Assembly (NCBI GenBank): GCA_012515695.1
Contig: JAAYXX010000278.1
Location: 1-19,746 of the forward strand
Length of the DNA: 19,746 nucleotides
Direction of reading: 5' to 3'
DNA from: Chloroflexota bacterium
GTDB lineage: Bacteria > Chloroflexota > Anaerolineae > UBA1429
Part shown: piece after piece, positions 5,897 to 14,264 of the stretch
How the letters are laid out: every line of letters starts with the position of its first letter
How positions within the stretch are numbered: position 1 is the first letter of the stretch
The notes under the pieces: model-generated
Seen by the model: only the letters and a program-made list of their open reading frames with translations
The model's database searches: none
What the model was told of the DNA's origin: nothing
Made by a program: the position numbers and the translations under genes

Positions 5897-8800
5897 ATGC
5901 CAAAACGAACCGATTTACACAAGATTCTCATCATTGGCTCCGGCCCCATCGTCATCGGCCAGGCTTGCGAGTTTGACTATTCGGGAACGCAGGCGTGCAA
6001 GGCTCTGCGCGAAGAGGGCTATAGCACGGTACTGGTGAACTCGAACCCGGCCACTATCATGACAGACCCGGAGATTGCCGACGTCACGTATATCGAGCCG
6101 CTGACCGTGCCGGTGTTGGAGCGAATCATCGACAAGGAGCGGCCCGATGCCTTGTTGCCCACGATGGGCGGCCAGACGGGCCTCAACCTGGCGACGGACC
6201 TGTACCGCGCGGGGGTACTCGACAAGTATGGCGTAGAGTTGATCGGCGCAAACGCCCAGGCCATTGACGTGGCCGAGAGCCGCGAGCATTTCAAGCAGGC
6301 CATGCTGGACGCGGGCCTGGAAGTGCCCAAGAGCTATGTCGTCACGACATGGGAGGAGGCCCGCAGTTGTCTGGACGATATCGGGTTGCCCGCCATTGTG
6401 CGCCCCTCGTTCACGCTGGGGGGCACCGGCAGCGGTATCGCCTATAACCGCCTGGATTTCGAGCGGATGGTGCGGAATGGCCTGGACCAAAGCCCCATCC
6501 ATCAGGTGTTGATTGAAGAGTCGGTCATCGGCTGGAAGGAAATCGAGCTAGAGGTGATGCGCGATGCCGACAACAACTTTATCACCATCTGCTCCATCGA
6601 GAACGTAGACCCGATGGGCGTGCACACTGGCGACAGCATTACCGTGGCCCCGGCGCAAACCCTGAGCGACAAGGAATACCAGGAATTGCGCGACATGGCC
6701 CGCCGGGTGATGGAGCGGGTGGGGGTGGAATGCGGCGGCTCGAACGTGCAATTTGCCGTGCATCCTGACACGGGGCGCACGTTGATGATCGAGATGAACC
6801 CCCGCGTGTCGCGCAGCTCGGCGCTGGCCAGCAAGGCCACCGGCTTTCCCATTGCCAAGATCGCTTCCAAGTTGGCGGTGGGCTATCGCCTGCCCGAACT
6901 GCGGAACGACATCACCCGCGAGACGCCCGCCTCGTTCGAACCCACAATTGACTATGTGGTCGTCAAGATTCCGCGCTGGAACATGGAAAAGTTCCCCTGC
7001 GCTGATGCTACCCTTGGCACGCAGATGAAGTCGGTGGGCGAAGTGATGGCGATTGGCCGCACCTTTTTGGAGGCGCTGCAAAAAGGGCTGTGCGCCCGCG
7101 AGGATGGTCGCGATAGCCTGTTCGACCCTGACGCAGCCCAGGCATCGTTGGAGGATATACGCCACCACCTGAGCGTCCCCAACCCAGAGCGCATTTTCTA
7201 CCTTGTGCCTGCGCTGGATGCGGGGCTGTCCATCGAAGAGATATTCGACCTGACGTACATAGATCCCTGGTTCCTGCGCGAGATTGACGAGGCGCGCCAG
7301 TTGCGCGACCGTATCGCGGGGCGCTCCCTGGACTCGATTGACGCCGAGTTGCTGCGCGAGGCCAAGCGGGCGGGGATGACCGACAGCCTGATTGCCCGGC
7401 TGGTTAGCCCGCGCGTCGGTGAGCTGGATGTGCGCGCCTATCGCAAGGCGCTGGGCATTGTGGCGGTGTACTCGCGGGTAGACACCTGCGCCGCCGAGTT
7501 CCCGGCCCATACGCCTTATCTGTATAGCTGCTACGAGTCGGTCTGCGAAGCGTACCCTTCGGATCGGGAAAAGATCGTCGTGCTGGGCAGCGGCCCCAAC
7601 CGCATTGGGCAGGGAATCGAGTTTGACTATTGCTGTACGCAGGCTTCTTTTGCGTATCAGGATATGGGCTATGAGACCATCATGGTCAACTGCAACCCAG
7701 AGACCGTCTCCACGGACTATGATGTGAGTGATCGGCTGTATTTCGAGCCGCTCACGCTGGAGCATATCCTGAACATTTGCGACCTGGAGCGGCCCAAGGG
7801 GGTAATCGTCCAGTTTGGCGGGCAGACTCCGCTCAAGCTGGTACGCAAGCTGGCCGACGCCGGCGTACCTATCCTGGGCACTTCACCCGACTCCATTGAT
7901 CTGGCCGAAGACCGTGAGCGGTTCGGGGCGCTGATGCAAGAGATCGGCCTGCCCATGCCCGAAAGCGGCATCGCCCACTCGGAGGAGCAGGCTTTTGCCG
8001 TGGCGCGCAAGATTGGCTATCCGGTGATCGTGCGGCCCTCCTACGTGCTGGGGGGGCGGGCGATGGCTATTGTCTACAATGACCGCGAATTGGAGCACTA
8101 TATCCGCTCTGCCGTCAAGGTGGCGGAGGAGACGCCCATCCTGATTGACCGCTTTTTGGAAGATGCTTTCGAGATGGACGTGGACTGTGTCAGCGATGGG
8201 CAAGACGCCCGCGTGGCCGCCATCATGGAGCAGATCGAGTTGACCGGCGTGCATTCGGGGGATAGTGCCTGCGTTATCCCCACGGTGATGGTGGGCGAGA
8301 AGGCGCTGCAAACCCTGCGCGACTATACCCACAAGCTGGCCCGCGCCCTAAAGACGGTGGGCTGCTTGAACGTGCAGTATGCCATGAAGGATGGCGTGGT
8401 GTATGTGATCGAGGCCAACCCCCGCGCCTCGCGTACGGTTCCGTATGTGAGCAAGGCCACGGGCACGCCCTGGGTACGGGTGGCCTGCCAGTTGCTCACT
8501 GGCAAGACGCTGGCCGAGTTGAACGTTCCAGAGGAGCCACGTTTGCGGGGCCACTATTGCAAAGAGGTCGTGCTGCCCTTTGCCAAGTTCCCCGACGAAC
8601 CGGCCATGCTGGGGCCAGAGATGCGTAGCACGGGCGAGGTGATGGGGATGGACCGGAACTTTGGTATGGCCTTTGCCAAGGCTCAGATGGCGGCGGGTAA
8701 CGCGCTGCCCGATTCGGGCACGGTTTTCCTCAGCGTCAACGACCACGACAAGTGCAACCTGGTGCCCATCGCCAGAGAGTTGGCCGAACTGGGCTTTTCC

Positions 8801-9169
8801 CTGATTGGCACCCGTGGCACAGCGGCCTATCTTCGCGATAGAGGGCTGGACGTCAAGACCATCCGCAAGGTGAGCGAGGGGCGCCCGAATGGCGTGGACC
8901 GGATCATCAACGGCGAGATTGCGCTGGTGATCAACACGCCGCTGGGCGAACGCTCGTTCAGCGATGAGCATGTGTTGCGGCAGGCGGCCGTCGCGCATGG
9001 CATTCCTACGGTGACAACGCTCTCCGCGGCCAAGGCCGCGACGCAGGCTATCGCGGCCATGCGTAACTGCGAGATTCAGGTATTGAGCTTGCAAGAGTGC
9101 TGGCAGCATCGCATGGACGATGGTAGCAACGGGTGCAACTGCCATGCCGGACATTCTGACGGTAAATAA
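5897..9169 (+). CDS. carB: Carbamoyl-phosphate synthase large subunit
   Basis: CarB makes carbamoyl phosphate from bicarbonate, CarA-derived ammonia and two ATP. Both homologous halves are intact. The first begins KILIIGSGPIVIGQACEFDY (residues 9-28). The second begins near residue 558 with KIVVLGSGPNRIGQGIEFDY. Each has an ATP-grasp domain with the conserved N-P-R motif (IEMNPRVSRSSAL in the first half, IEANPRASRTVPY in the second). The C-terminal MGS-like allosteric domain (about 945-1060) contains GTRGTAAYL and INTPLG. At 1090 residues it is slightly long: after the usual LQE ending there is an extra tail of about 23 residues rich in Cys, His, Asp and Gly. That tail overlaps the start of the next gene. 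No strong ribosome binding site is seen, which suggests translation coupled to carA. Confidence 0.97.
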   Translation: MPKRTDLHKILIIGSGPIVIGQACEFDYSGTQACKALREEGYSTVLVNSNPATIMTDPEIADVTYIEPLTVPVLERIIDKERPDALLPTMGGQTGLNLATDLYRAGVLDKYGVELIGANAQAIDVAESREHFKQAMLDAGLEVPKSYVVTTWEEARSCLDDIGLPAIVRPSFTLGGTGSGIAYNRLDFERMVRNGLDQSPIHQVLIEESVIGWKEIELEVMRDADNNFITICSIENVDPMGVHTGDSITVAPAQTLSDKEYQELRDMARRVMERVGVECGGSNVQFAVHPDTGRTLMIEMNPRVSRSSALASKATGFPIAKIASKLAVGYRLPELRNDITRETPASFEPTIDYVVVKIPRWNMEKFPCADATLGTQMKSVGEVMAIGRTFLEALQKGLCAREDGRDSLFDPDAAQASLEDIRHHLSVPNPERIFYLVPALDAGLSIEEIFDLTYIDPWFLREIDEARQLRDRIAGRSLDSIDAELLREAKRAGMTDSLIARLVSPRVGELDVRAYRKALGIVAVYSRVDTCAAEFPAHTPYLYSCYESVCEAYPSDREKIVVLGSGPNRIGQGIEFDYCCTQASFAYQDMGYETIMVNCNPETVSTDYDVSDRLYFEPLTLEHILNICDLERPKGVIVQFGGQTPLKLVRKLADAGVPILGTSPDSIDLAEDRERFGALMQEIGLPMPESGIAHSEEQAFAVARKIGYPVIVRPSYVLGGRAMAIVYNDRELEHYIRSAVKVAEETPILIDRFLEDAFEMDVDCVSDGQDARVAAIMEQIELTGVHSGDSACVIPTVMVGEKALQTLRDYTHKLARALKTVGCLNVQYAMKDGVVYVIEANPRASRTVPYVSKATGTPWVRVACQLLTGKTLAELNVPEEPRLRGHYCKEVVLPFAKFPDEPAMLGPEMRSTGEVMGMDRNFGMAFAKAQMAAGNALPDSGTVFLSVNDHDKCNLVPIARELAELGFSLIGTRGTAAYLRDRGLDVKTIRKVSEGRPNGVDRIINGEIALVINTPLGERSFSDEHVLRQAAVAHGIPTVTTLSAAKAATQAIAAMRNCEIQVLSLQECWQHRMDDGSNGCNCHAGHSDGK

Positions 9170-10664
9170 CCTTTGGCATCTGGCCCTCCCCCCGGGGACC
9201 GCGCTGGTCGGCGGGGAGGGGGGCCTGTCGCGCCCTGTAGAATGGGTAACGTCGCTACGGGCAGCGTTCCCCATCTTTGGCGCGCTCTCCAAGAACTATG
9301 TGGCCGTGGCCCGGCTGGAAGTGGCTCGTCGGCTCGATCCCCGGCTGACTGCCGCCTACTTGATACGGGAGTTGGACCGTGTGCAGGCGGCGGCGCTGGT
9401 GATTGCCGAGCATATCGCGCCGACAGACGCGGCCCTGGCCGATGCGCTGCGGTTGCCCGTGCTGGTGCTGCCGGAAGGGATGGATATCTACCAGGTCGAA
9501 CGCGATGCCCTGCGGGCGCTGGTAGACCGCGAGGGACAGATGGCCCGCCGACAGACCGAATCGCGAGACCGCTTTCAGCAATTGCTGGGCCAGGGGGGAG
9601 TGCAGGCGGTGGCCGACGAACTGGCGCGCCTGGTAGCAGGCCAGGTGGTGCTACTCGATGGTGGCGACACCGTGGTGGCGCACGCCTCGGCGGCCCCATC
9701 GCTGACAGAGCGCGAGGAGGCGGCCTATCCCGTGAGCGTGGCGGGGCGTTCGCTGGGCAAGCTGGTGCTGCGTACCGCTGTGGGGCGTGCCAATCCTCTC
9801 GATGCGCTGCTGGCCCGGCAGGCGGCAGAGGTCTGCGCCATCGAAATGCTTCAGCAGCAAACCCGCCAGGAGACAGAAGAGCGGCTGGGGGCGAGCCTGC
9901 TGGAACAACTGCTAGACCCCAACCAGCCAGAAGAGGCGGTGGCGGCAAGGTTCGTTCGCCTGGGATACCCGCTGGCCGCTGATCGGCGGCACCTGGTGGT
10001 GGCGCTGGGCGGCGCGGTGGGGAGCAGCTGCCACACGGCCTGCCACGACGCGGCCCGCGATTTACTGTGGGCCGTCCGGCGAGATGGCGCGGGCGCGCTG
10101 ACTATCGCCTATCGCCGCTATCATCTGGTGTTCTGCTCCTTGCCACCAGCGGTCAGCGAGCGACAGGCGCGGGGATGGGTGCGCCAGCTTGCTGAAGGCG
10201 AGGCCGGAGGCCAGTGTAGCGCCGGGGTGAGCCGGTTGGTGGACGGCATTCCGGGCTTGCGTGAGGCCGTGTCGCAGGCTATCAGCGCGTGGGACCTGGG
10301 GCAGTGCATCGCCAATCGCGCGGCTCCCTATTACTATGAGGAATTGGGCCTGTATCGCTTGCTGGCTAGCCTGCGCGAGCGTGACGAACTGCGCCGCTTT
10401 TACGAGGAGACGTTGGGCGATCTGGTGCGCTATGACCAGGAACACGATGCCGAATTGGTGCATACGCTGGACGTCTTTTTCGCCGAGAACGCCAATGTCA
10501 GTCAGGCTTCGCGGGCGCTGTACGTTCATCGCAACACCCTCAACTATCGCTTGCAGCGAGTGGTGGATATTTCCGGGCTGGACCTGAACGACCCCGAAAC
10601 GCGGTTGGCCCTGCAACTGGCGCTCAAAGTCTATCATCTGTCCCAGGGCCAACTCGATGGCTGA
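9144..10664 (+). CDS. PucR/CdaR-family transcriptional regulator
   Basis: This 506-residue protein has the PucR layout. The N-terminal PucR domain (about 1-125, starting PDILTVNNLWHLALPPGT and containing GLSRPVEWVTSL) is followed by a central GGDEF-like region as in CdaR. The C-terminal helix-turn-helix (about 434-499) contains FFAENANVSQASRALYVHRN and NTLNYRLQRV. PucR-type proteins regulate nitrogen, purine or sugar-acid genes in response to small molecules. The ligand here is unknown. The chosen ATG overlaps the end of carB by 26 bases; an in-frame ATG at 9120 would add 8 residues, and neither has a clear ribosome binding site. Being translationally coupled to carB suggests it responds to nitrogen or nucleotide status, which is inference. 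Confidence 0.88.
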   Translation: MPDILTVNNLWHLALPPGTALVGGEGGLSRPVEWVTSLRAAFPIFGALSKNYVAVARLEVARRLDPRLTAAYLIRELDRVQAAALVIAEHIAPTDAALADALRLPVLVLPEGMDIYQVERDALRALVDREGQMARRQTESRDRFQQLLGQGGVQAVADELARLVAGQVVLLDGGDTVVAHASAAPSLTEREEAAYPVSVAGRSLGKLVLRTAVGRANPLDALLARQAAEVCAIEMLQQQTRQETEERLGASLLEQLLDPNQPEEAVAARFVRLGYPLAADRRHLVVALGGAVGSSCHTACHDAARDLLWAVRRDGAGALTIAYRRYHLVFCSLPPAVSERQARGWVRQLAEGEAGGQCSAGVSRLVDGIPGLREAVSQAISAWDLGQCIANRAAPYYYEELGLYRLLASLRERDELRRFYEETLGDLVRYDQEHDAELVHTLDVFFAENANVSQASRALYVHRNTLNYRLQRVVDISGLDLNDPETRLALQLALKVYHLSQGQLDG

Positions 10665-10686
10665 CCTCTCGAACGCGTTTACCCTT

Positions 10687-10703
10687 TTGTGCAGTCTGCA
10701 CAA
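10687..10703 (+). promoter_or_regulatory. Perfect palindrome after the pucR-type gene (possible operator)
   Basis: TTGTGCA-gtc-TGCACAA is a perfect 7-bp inverted repeat with a 3-base centre, 22 bases after the regulator's stop. No T-run follows, so it is more like a dimeric protein-binding site than a terminator. It starts a 442-base stretch without a recognised gene (10665-11106). That stretch also holds a second palindrome at 10855-10867 and a 51-codon coding-like frame (10878-11033) without a convincing start. Confidence 0.4.
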
Positions 10704-10854
10704 GGACATCCCCTGCCCATTGGATAGACTGCCCGATGGATGGACGCCTGTCGCGTGGTATATTGATGGCGACTGTAGGCAAGGGCCGGTGATGTTTGGG
10801 GCATAGCGTAGCGGCTTTTGCGCGGGGGCAAGAGTAGCGTCTCGCGGCAAACTG

Positions 10855-10867
10855 GTTTATAATAAAC
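10855..10867 (+). promoter_or_regulatory. Possible glnA promoter -10 inside a palindrome
   Basis: TATAAT (10858-10863) lies within the perfect palindrome GTTTAT-a-ATAAAC. The best -35 at 17 bases spacing (TAGCGT, 10835-10840) is poor, so the promoter would be weak or need an activator. A start near 10870 would give glnA an untranslated leader of about 235 bases. The overlap of -10 and palindrome is the geometry of a repressor site; no protein can be assigned. Confidence 0.35.
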
Positions 10868-11106
10868 AGTCGCTTGACGCGGCTACTATGCGGAAGAGTG
10901 CCGCGAGTTGCAAGCGCACGTCCTGGCCGCACTGGACACGCAGCGCCTGGATGCGGACCGGAGCGGCCATCTGGTGGGTGCGCAAGAGTCTGGTTGCAGA
11001 TTGTTGGATAACGGACAAACGGAAATCGGCTGATCGTTGGCTGGCTGGCCCTGCCATCATCGTAGCACAGCGACAGCATCATACACGTACTAGGGAAGGT
11101 AGTAAG

Positions 11107-12438
11107 ATGGCAACAAACACGCACGAGTCTATTCTTCACGCCGTGCACGAGCATTCGGTGCGGTTCATCAACCTGCAATTCACCGATATTGTAGGGATGG
11201 TCAAGAGCATCACTGTGCCGGTCAGCCAGTTGGAGCGGGTGCTAACGGAGGGCCTCTGGTTTGATGGGTCGTCCATCGAGGGGTTTGCCCGCATCAGCGA
11301 GAGCGACATGTTCCTATTCCCTGATCTCGACACCTTTTCGCTGGTTCCCTGGGAGGCGGGCGTGCACCAGACGGCGCGGTTCATCTGCAACGTACACACC
11401 CCCGACGGCGAGCGGTTCGCTGGCGCGCCTCGCACGGCCCTCATCAGGGCTATGAAAGAGGCGGAGGAGATGGGGTTCGAGTTCAAGGTGGGGCCTGAGC
11501 TAGAGTTCTTTTTGTTCGAGGCGGACAATAACGGCCACGCAACCCCCGGCGCGACCCACGACGACGCGGGATACTTTGACGCGACTGCCGACCGGGCCAC
11601 GCTGGTGCGCCAGGATATGATGACGGCGCTGGAGGCTTTTGGTATCGAGGTCGAGGCGGGGCATCACGAAGTGGCGGCGGGCCAGCACGAGATTGACTTT
11701 CGCTACGGGAACGCTGTGCGGGCCGCGGACAATGCCGTTACGTTCAAGTACGTGCTAAAGGCCATTGCCAACCAGCATAACCTGTACGCTACTTTTATGC
11801 CCAAGCCCATTCGCGGTATCGCCGGGTCGGGGATGCACGTGCACCAGAGCCTTTCTTCGCTAGAAACCGGGGAAAACGTGTTTGCCGATCCGTCTGACTG
11901 CTACGGCCTGTCCAAGCTCGCCAAGCACTATATCGCCGGTCAGCTCAAGCACGCGCGCGGGATGTGTGCCATCCTGGCCCCGTTGGTGAACTCGTACAAA
12001 CGACTGGTCTCTGGCTATGAGGCCCCCGTATATGTCAGTTGGGCGCGAATCAACCGCTCGGCGCTGATTCGCATTCCGCGCCCGGCCAGACCGGCTTCTA
12101 CGCGGCTGGAGCTGCGTTGCCCTGATCCAAGCTGCAACCCGTATCTGGCCTTTACGGTGATGCTCAAGTGTGGCCTCGACGGCATCAAGAACGAATTGCC
12201 TCTGCCGGAGCCTACGGAGGAAGACCTGTTCGAGTCGGTATGGGCGCGGCAAGGTCTTGACACGCTGCCCGATTCGTTGCAGGCTGCACTGAGTGAACTG
12301 GAGAAGGATCAGGTCGTTCAGGAGGCGTTGGGGCCGCACATCTATGAGCGGTTCATGGATGCCAAGACTCAGGAGTGGGACGACTATCGCCTGTCCGTTA
12401 CCAAGTGGGAGTTGGATCGGTATCTGAGGATATTCTAG
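11107..12438 (+). CDS. glnA: Glutamine synthetase, type I
   Basis: GlnA condenses glutamate and ammonia with ATP to form glutamine, the main entry point of ammonia. Key segments of the 443-residue protein are WFDGSSIEGF (51-60), the metal-binding ELEFFLFE (131-138), the HHEVAAGQHEIDF segment (186-198), KPIRGIAGSGMHVHQSL (233-249), the glutamate-loop region NSYKRLVSGYEAP (295-307) and RIPRP (322-326). The length and the absence of a Tyr where GSI-beta enzymes carry the adenylylated NLYDLP motif (here EEDLFESV, 371-378) indicate the GSI-alpha type, not controlled by adenylylation. The ATG at 11107 follows AGGGAAGG; the in-frame extension back to 10888 is not GS-like. idi follows after 49 bases. 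Confidence 0.96.
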   Translation: MATNTHESILHAVHEHSVRFINLQFTDIVGMVKSITVPVSQLERVLTEGLWFDGSSIEGFARISESDMFLFPDLDTFSLVPWEAGVHQTARFICNVHTPDGERFAGAPRTALIRAMKEAEEMGFEFKVGPELEFFLFEADNNGHATPGATHDDAGYFDATADRATLVRQDMMTALEAFGIEVEAGHHEVAAGQHEIDFRYGNAVRAADNAVTFKYVLKAIANQHNLYATFMPKPIRGIAGSGMHVHQSLSSLETGENVFADPSDCYGLSKLAKHYIAGQLKHARGMCAILAPLVNSYKRLVSGYEAPVYVSWARINRSALIRIPRPARPASTRLELRCPDPSCNPYLAFTVMLKCGLDGIKNELPLPEPTEEDLFESVWARQGLDTLPDSLQAALSELEKDQVVQEALGPHIYERFMDAKTQEWDDYRLSVTKWELDRYLRIF

Positions 12439-12487
12439 GTCAGACGGGCGGCTGGCCGGTGAGCGAGGTTCATAAAGGAGCAGAGGA

Positions 12488-13027
12488 ATGGTCCAGGTGA
12501 TCCTGGTGGATGAGCAGGATGGTGAGGTAGGGACGGCGGAAAAGCTGTCCGCTCATCGGGAGGGCAGGCTACACCGAGCCTTTTCCGTGCTGGTCGTATC
12601 TCCCCAGGGGCAACTGCTCTTGCAGCGCAGACACCCGGCCAAGTATCATTCCGGGGGGCTGTGGACCAACGCTTGCGACGGGCATCCGCTGCCGGGGGAG
12701 CCGACGGCAGACGCGGCGCGGCGGCGTTTGCGGGAGGAAATGGGCCTGGACTGCCCCCTGGAATGGCTGTTTGCCTTTACCTACAAGGTCGCGTTGGACC
12801 ATGATCTGATGGAACACGAGTACGATCATGTCTTTCTGTGCACCTCTGCCGGGCAGATTGTACCGGACCCGGCAGAGGTGGCCGAATGGGCCTGGGTGTC
12901 GCCTGCCGATCTACAGCGGCGCATGCAGGAGCGCCCGGAGGAGTATGCCGTCTGGTTCAGGCTGCTTTTGCCCCGGGCGCTGGCTCGTTTGGGCATACCT
13001 GGCGCGCCTGTGCTCGATGGGGAATGA
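12488..13027 (+). CDS. idi: Isopentenyl-diphosphate delta-isomerase, type I (Nudix fold)
   Basis: Type I IDI interconverts isopentenyl and dimethylallyl diphosphate, the two isoprenoid building blocks. The 179 residues show the metal-binding His23 and His29 (AHREGRLHRAFS), LWTNACDGHP (58-67), the Nudix-like helix RRRLREEMGL (78-87), Glu109 and Glu111 (EHEYDHVF), and the C-terminal WF near the active-site tryptophan. Oddly, the catalytic Cys position (Cys67 in E. coli, WTNSVCGHP) reads Asp64 here, with a Cys one residue earlier (Cys63). Either Cys63 serves or the activity differs. AAAGGAG precedes the ATG. mvaD starts 12 bases after its stop, so the pair forms an isoprenoid operon behind glnA. 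Confidence 0.88.
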   Translation: MVQVILVDEQDGEVGTAEKLSAHREGRLHRAFSVLVVSPQGQLLLQRRHPAKYHSGGLWTNACDGHPLPGEPTADAARRRLREEMGLDCPLEWLFAFTYKVALDHDLMEHEYDHVFLCTSAGQIVPDPAEVAEWAWVSPADLQRRMQERPEEYAVWFRLLLPRALARLGIPGAPVLDGE

Positions 13028-13039
13028 GAAAGGAGAGCG

Positions 13040-14044
13040 ATGCGTGAGACCAAGCCAGAGGCGAAAGCGACAGCTGTCGCCTGCGCCAACATCGCTTTTA
13101 TCAAGTATTGGGGGCGGGTAGATTCGGCTCTGAACATCCCGGCCAACGGGTCGGTGTCCATGAACCTGGACAGCCTGACGACGACGACGACTGTGTTGCT
13201 GGACGAGGCCTTGCCCGGCGACGCGTTAGTGATTAACGATGTGCCCACCGAGGGGCGGGCGCTAGAGCGCGTCTCCCGGCATCTGGACGCCATTCGCGAC
13301 GTGGCGGGGAAACGCTGGCGGGCGCGGGTGGTGTCTCGCAACAGTTTTCCGATGGGGGCGGGGATGGCTTCGTCGGCGGCGGCCTATGCCGCGCTGACGG
13401 TGGCGGCGGCGGGCGCGTTCGGCCTGTCGCTGGACACGGCCCAGCTTTCCGCCCTGGCCCGACTAGGCTCCGGCTCGGCCTGTCGCTCGATTCCGGCGGG
13501 CTTTGTCGAGTGGCAACAGGGCCATGACCACGCCAGTTCGGTGGCCTATTCCATCGCGCCGCCTGAGCATTGGGCGCTGTGCGACTGTATCGCCGTCGTG
13601 GCTGCCGGGGAAAAGGCCGTTAGCTCGCTGCAAGGGCACACGATGGCGCATACCAGCCCGCTCTATCCTCTGCGCGTGCGTACCACTGGCCCACGGGTGC
13701 GAGACTGCCGAGAGGCAATCCTTGCGCGGGATATGGTCCGGCTGGGGGAGGTGACGGAGGTGGACAATTTCATGCTGCACGCCATCGCCATGACCTCCGA
13801 GCCGCCCATATACTACTGGAGCGACGAGACGCGGCGCGTGCTGGATGCTGTGCTGACCTGGCGAGAGCAGGGACTACCCGTCTACTTGACGCTCGACGCG
13901 GGGCCAAATGTGCATTGCCTGTGTGAGCAGGCCCATGCCGAGCAGGTAACGCAACGGCTGAAGGCGTTGCCGGGGGTGCTGGATGTGTTGGTGGCGCGCC
14001 CCGGCGCGGGGGCGCACCTGATAGACGAGCATTTGATTGAATGA
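13040..14044 (+). CDS. mvaD: Diphosphomevalonate (or phosphomevalonate) decarboxylase
   Basis: This GHMP-kinase-fold enzyme phosphorylates and decarboxylates a mevalonate phosphate to isopentenyl (di)phosphate. Visible are ANIAFIKYWGR (16-26), PANGSVSMNLD (34-44), the ATP loop PMGAGMASSAAAY (104-116), GSGSACRS (143-150, with Arg149), and the catalytic Asp286 in TLDAGPNVH. The 334 residues fit the family. The lysine usual in YWGK is Arg26. Some Chloroflexota (Roseiflexus) and archaea have homologues that act on phosphomevalonate instead, and sequence inspection cannot decide between them. AAGGAGA precedes the ATG. Together with idi it indicates a mevalonate route; the upstream kinases are not in this window. 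Confidence 0.9.
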   Translation: MRETKPEAKATAVACANIAFIKYWGRVDSALNIPANGSVSMNLDSLTTTTTVLLDEALPGDALVINDVPTEGRALERVSRHLDAIRDVAGKRWRARVVSRNSFPMGAGMASSAAAYAALTVAAAGAFGLSLDTAQLSALARLGSGSACRSIPAGFVEWQQGHDHASSVAYSIAPPEHWALCDCIAVVAAGEKAVSSLQGHTMAHTSPLYPLRVRTTGPRVRDCREAILARDMVRLGEVTEVDNFMLHAIAMTSEPPIYYWSDETRRVLDAVLTWREQGLPVYLTLDAGPNVHCLCEQAHAEQVTQRLKALPGVLDVLVARPGAGAHLIDEHLIE

Positions 14045-14215
14045 GTCTCACAAAATAGCTCGGTAACAGCCATTAGGATGGGCGGTTGGTGCAGTTTCAA
14101 CTGCCTGCGCCGGGTTACCCAAGTAAATAGTAAATCTCCATTAGCGGGTTTCCCTTTTCCGTGGCAGTTGCCGAACTCTTTTTTAACCAAGCCGGCGGCT
14201 CTTGGCCGTGGCTAA

Positions 14216-14264
14216 AGGCCCTTCTTGTCGCGCTGTGGCGCGAGGGAAGGGCCTATTTCTTTTT
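14216..14264 (+). terminator. Nested hairpin terminator of the glnA-idi-mvaD side
   Basis: The outer stem AGGCCCTTC (14216-14224) pairs with GAAGGGCCT (14246-14254) and encloses a second stem TCGCGC-tgtg-GCGCGA (14228-14243). TTTCTTTTT follows (14256-14264) on the plus strand, about 170 bases after the mvaD stop. The structure overlaps the stop codon of the convergent fmdB-type gene, whose terminal Lys codons supply the T-run. The preceding stretch 14045-14215 holds no recognisable gene. Confidence 0.75.

Noticed and set aside
6548..7765. 405-residue minus-strand frame inside carB
   Set aside because: It is antisense to an intact CarB, has His/Arg/Gln-rich low-information composition, and shows no recognisable domain.
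8348..9292. 314-residue minus-strand frame across carB and the regulator
   Set aside because: It is a shadow of two well-supported plus-strand genes, with no family signature.
9076..9948. 290-residue minus-strand frame inside the regulator
   Set aside because: The Pro/Arg/Ala-rich composition is typical of antisense GC-rich codons, and the plus-strand PucR-type gene explains the region.
10888..11106. N-terminal extension of glnA by 73 residues
   Set aside because: The extension has no GS similarity, and the ATG at 11107 has a good ribosome binding site and begins a normal GSI.
14045..14215. tRNA or small gene after mvaD
   Set aside because: I looked for acceptor/anticodon pairing around 14085-14125 and found none. 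Only minor inverted repeats are present.
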